Origin: Caulobacter sp.
GTDB lineage: Bacteria > Pseudomonadota > Alphaproteobacteria > Caulobacterales > Caulobacteraceae
Direction of reading: 5' to 3'
Assembly: GCA_030678995.1 (NCBI GenBank)
Contig: JAUXTQ010000046.1
Coordinates: forward strand, 21,254-85,253
Length of the DNA stretch: 64,000 nt
Position 1 is the first letter of the stretch. Each line of letters opens with the position of its first letter. The translations under genes and the position numbers were made by a program. Below the pieces are notes generated by a model. The model worked only from the letters and a program-made list of their open reading frames with translations, had not been told where the DNA came from and made no database searches. Below, piece after piece: positions 61,621 to 64,000 of this stretch.

Positions 61621-62189
61621 CAGGCAGCTCCTCTGGCGGCGAGCGCGGCCTTGACGTCGGCGGCGGACGGGGCCTTGCCCGTCAGCTTCTCGACGATGGC
61701 GGAGGTGGTTTCGCCGGCGATGGCGCCGACGTGAACCATGGCCGCGTCCCGCATGGCCGCGATCCGGGCTTCCGCTTTGGCGACATGGTCGGCGACCTTG
61801 GCCTCCTCGGCCGCGGAGCGTTCCGCGGTCTCGGCGGCGGCCTTGGCGCGAGCGTCGGAGGCCAGCCGTTGCGACCGGGTGCGAGCCTCGGCCACCTCGG
61901 CGGCGGCCGCCTTGGCCTGTTCGGCCGCTTCGGTCTGCACCTGACGGGCCGTCTCAAGCGCACCGGCGATGGTCTGGGCGCGCTGGTCAATCACCGCCCG
62001 CATGCGCGGCGTGAAGACGCGCGCGATCAGCACGTAGAGGATCACGAACAGGACCAGCAGCCAGGCGATCTGGCCGCCCCAGTGCTGGAACTGGAACTGC
62101 GGCAGTCCGCCCGAGCCGTGTTCGGCTTCGGTCGTCGCGGTGTGAGCCGCGTCGGGGCCGTGGCTTTGGGGGGTGTCAGCAGCCATCAC
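61620..62189 (-). CDS. atpG: ATP synthase Fo subunit b' (second b-type subunit)
   Basis: A 189-residue b' subunit: a His/Gly-rich N-terminus, then [20 protein letters not shown] as the membrane helix and [14 protein letters not shown], typical of b' in alphaproteobacteria and cyanobacteria, then the stalk helix. The gene lies between c and b. Often annotated atpF2 or atpX. Confidence 0.93.
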   Translation of the reverse strand: MMAADTPQSHGPDAAHTATTEAEHGSGGLPQFQFQHWGGQIAWLLVLFVILYVLIARVFTPRMRAVIDQRAQTIAGALETARQVQTEAAEQAKAAAAEVAEARTRSQRLASDARAKAAAETAERSAAEEAKVADHVAKAEARIAAMRDAAMVHVGAIAGETTSAIVEKLTGKAPSAADVKAALAARGAA

Positions 62190-62248
62190 GTATCCGTCGG
62201 AAAGAAGAGGCAGCGGCGCTCAGGCGCCGCTGCTGGTCGTGTGCGGTA

Positions 62249-62473
62249 TCAGCCGAAGTAGATCAGCACGCCGAGCACGAAGGCGAGAATGCCCAAGGCT
62301 TCGGCGAGGGCGGCGCCCACGAACAGGTTGCCGATCTGGCTGGCCGCGGCCGACGGATTGCGCAGGGCGCCCGCCAGAAACTGGCCGAAGATGGTGCCGA
62401 CGCCGATGCCGGCGCCGATCATGCCGAGGGTCGCGAGGCCCGCGCCGATGGCCTTAGCCGCTTCAACTTCCAT
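62249..62473 (-). CDS. atpE: ATP synthase Fo subunit c
   Basis: A 74-residue two-helix proteolipid with glycine-rich helix 1 ([17 protein letters not shown]), loop ALRNPSA, and the proton-carrying Glu58 in [10 protein letters not shown]. No sodium-binding pattern is seen, so a proton ring is expected. Confidence 0.97.
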   Translation of the reverse strand: MEVEAAKAIGAGLATLGMIGAGIGVGTIFGQFLAGALRNPSAAASQIGNLFVGAALAEALGILAFVLGVLIYFG

Positions 62474-62524
62474 GGTATCAGATCCTAGTGTTGGTCAGGG
62501 TTGGTGGGGATGAGGGCTGGCCGG

Positions 62525-63310
62525 TTAGTGGCCGTGGCCCAGATTGACCACATCGTTCAGGTAGATGCAGGTCAGAACGGCGAAAACGAAGGCCTGAAGG
62601 AAGGCCACGAGGAACTCCAGCGCGGTCAGGCCGACGACCATGGTCATCGACAAGGCCGCGCCCGGGATGCCCAGCAGGCCCAGCCCGCCGCCTGCCGCCA
62701 TCGCCCCGAGGGTGACGACGAAGCCGGCGAACACCTTCAGGGCCACGTGGCCACCGAGCATGTTGCCGAACAGACGAAGGGCCAGGGTGACCGGCCGTAG
62801 CATGAAGGAGAAGAATTCGATCAGCCCGACGACCGGCCGCATCACCAGCGGCGCGCCCGTGGGCCAGAACAGCAGGAAGAAGCCAAGGCCGTTCCTGGCG
62901 AAGCCGATGGCCAGCACCAGGGCGAAGGTGACGACGGCGAAGGTCGCCGTGATCGCCAGCTGCGAGGTGGCGGTGAAGGCCAGGGCCATGCCCAGCAGGT
63001 TCATCGCCAGGATCAGCACGAACACCGTGAACACATACGGGAAATACTTGCGGCCATCGTGGCCGATGATCGAATCGGTCAGGTTGTCGATCAGGCCGAA
63101 CAGGCCCTCGCCGACGGTCTGTAACCGGCCGGGAACGATCTGCGGCCTGGCAGTCACCAGGGTCAGGAACAGCACGACCGCCGCGAAGGCGATGGTCATG
63201 GCGATGTGCGAATTGGTGATCGCCAGATCTACCAGCCCGACAAGCGGAAGGGTGACGTCTGGGAGGTCGACGACCTTGACGATCTGGAACTGATGAATCG
63301 GATCGGCCAT
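62525..63310 (-). CDS. atpB: ATP synthase Fo subunit a
   Basis: A 261-residue subunit a with five to six hydrophobic helices, the essential Arg in PVTLALRLFGNMLGGH and the C-terminal LQAFVFAVLTCIYLNDVV. Provides the proton half-channels. Confidence 0.97.
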   Translation of the reverse strand: MADPIHQFQIVKVVDLPDVTLPLVGLVDLAITNSHIAMTIAFAAVVLFLTLVTARPQIVPGRLQTVGEGLFGLIDNLTDSIIGHDGRKYFPYVFTVFVLILAMNLLGMALAFTATSQLAITATFAVVTFALVLAIGFARNGLGFFLLFWPTGAPLVMRPVVGLIEFFSFMLRPVTLALRLFGNMLGGHVALKVFAGFVVTLGAMAAGGGLGLLGIPGAALSMTMVVGLTALEFLVAFLQAFVFAVLTCIYLNDVVNLGHGH

Positions 63311-63325
63311 CGGGCCTATCGCTCC

Positions 63326-63676
63326 CTAGTCTTCCTTGGCGTCCAGGGCCGCGATACGCGCCGCCTCTTCCGCCTTCGCCTGCGCCATCAGCCTGTTGGC
63401 CGTCCGGCGCGCCATGAATACCGACAGGGCGAAGCCCAGAAGGACCCCGCCGATCAAACCCCAGGGGGCCGTCCCCGCGAACCGGTCCACGATAGCCCCG
63501 GCCGCGATCCCGACCAGCACGCCCCCCAGCAACTCGGCCAGGATCTTGTAGGCCTGGCTGGACGCATTCAGCTCGCCCACGGGCGAAACGGCGCGGTCCG
63601 TGCGCGCCTTGAGTGCGTTAGCCCGTTCGTCGAGGCTTCTGAGCGCCTCTTCGCGCGGGTCCAGGGCCTTGGGCAT
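63326..63676 (-). CDS. atpI: AtpI-like ATP synthase protein I
   Basis: A 116-residue protein with a charged helical start, two transmembrane helices (LLGGVLVGIAAGAIVDRF; WGLIGGVLLGFALSVFMARR) and a charged tail. First gene of the Fo operon, as usual. Likely assists c-ring assembly or magnesium handling. Start ATG 63676. Confidence 0.88.
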   Translation of the reverse strand: MPKALDPREEALRSLDERANALKARTDRAVSPVGELNASSQAYKILAELLGGVLVGIAAGAIVDRFAGTAPWGLIGGVLLGFALSVFMARRTANRLMAQAKAEEAARIAALDAKED

Positions 63677-63822
63677 GGGGGCGGTCAGGTCCGAGATCGG
63701 TCCGAAGGGAAGCCCCCCGGACCCGGCTTGATCGCGGCGGAACCTATAGATCACGCTGCAGTGCGTCAAGGTTGCCCGACTTGCGCTCAAGCCTTTGATT
63801 CTATGAGATTTCCACAGGCAAA

Positions 63823-63846
63823 GGCCCCGGTGTTTCCACCGGGGCC
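63823..63846 (-). terminator. Terminator downstream of the OmpA-like gene
   Basis: A perfect 10-bp stem GGCCCCGGTG/CACCGGGGCC with a 4-nt loop (63823-63832 with 63837-63846), followed on the minus strand by TTT. It ends the OmpA-like transcript before the atp operon. Confidence 0.75.
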
Positions 63847-63881
63847 CCGCTTTGGCTTAAGCTTTACGCCGAGATCGTGGA

Positions 63882-64000
63882 TCAGAAGTTGATCTGGATC
63901 GTCGAACGGCGGTTCAGCGGTTCCTTGACACCATCGCCGGTGGCGACGGCCAGTTCGGACTCGCCCTTCCAGTCGACCGCCAGGGTCGAGGCCGGAACAC
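63882..64000 (-). CDS. OmpA-family outer membrane protein, C-terminal end only
   Basis: The last 39 codons of a gene entering from the right edge: visible ending VDWKGESELAVATGDGV then KEPLNRRSTIQINF. The PLNRRS.I.I pattern is the C-terminus of OmpA-type peptidoglycan-binding domains, whose Arg contacts diaminopimelate. The rest is outside the window. Confidence 0.85.
   Translation of the reverse strand, partial: VPASTLAVDWKGESELAVATGDGVKEPLNRRSTIQINF

Overview
This is a high-GC alphaproteobacterial chromosome segment, most likely from Caulobacteraceae; the exact genus, with Phenylobacterium favoured over Caulobacter, is inference. The evidence is the combination of a GapR-type DUF2312 nucleoid protein, a CpdR-type single-domain receiver, a NtrC/TacA-type sigma-54 activator, split glycine decarboxylase (GcvPA/GcvPB), an F-ATPase Fo operon with b and b' subunits, AtpI, and dense Caulobacterales-style palindromic intergenic repeats. 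There is no prophage, CRISPR array, rRNA operon or classical insertion sequence.

Layout. 0-9 kb: sigma-54 activator (5' truncated), phosphotransferase, RNase T2, gapR, HAD phosphatase, L36, MltB-type lytic transglycosylase, MFS exporter, motA. 9-16 kb: Ala-rich lipoprotein, mnmC, two DUF proteins, a type I secretion ABC/HlyD pair. 16-20 kb: a LuxR-type regulator with an overlapping reading-frame puzzle, small proteins, two divergent crotonases, a GIY-YIG protein, tRNA-Val(GAC). 20-27 kb: cpdR, N-formylglutamate amidohydrolase-like gene, a candidate small RNA, typA, a DEAD-box helicase. 27-35 kb: acetyltransferase, aminotransferase, SDR, GH29 fucosidase, extensin-like protein, an MntA-HepT toxin-antitoxin pair joined to an AhpD-like gene, MFS. 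35-40 kb: ethylmalonyl-CoA mutase, crotonase and crotonyl-CoA carboxylase/reductase, i.e. key steps of the ethylmalonyl-CoA pathway. 40-50 kb: a GIY-YIG pseudogene inside long inverted repeats, MFS, M20 peptidase, Rieske oxygenase plus globin, QmcA-NfeD, a MarR/nitroreductase operon. 49-55 kb: rnhA-thrB-ispH interrupted by a Doc-type toxin-antitoxin pair, then argS and a HicA-type pair. 55.7-60.5 kb: tandem glycine riboswitch and gcvT-gcvH-gcvPA-gcvPB. 61-64 kb: atpI-B-E-F'-F and the 3' end of an OmpA-like gene.

The most interesting items are: (1) a roughly 80-nt minus-strand small RNA candidate at about 21.39-21.47 kb with its own promoter, anti-Shine-Dalgarno segment and perfect terminator; (2) a 582-bp segment with 50-bp near-perfect terminal inverted repeats whose only gene is a frameshifted GIY-YIG nuclease; (3) two copies of a structured repeat whose outer stem changes sequence but keeps complementarity; (4) seven GGGACA/TGTCCC palindromic loci; (5) a LuxR-type frame containing a second gene in another frame; (6) a Doc-like toxin lacking the Fic-motif histidine.
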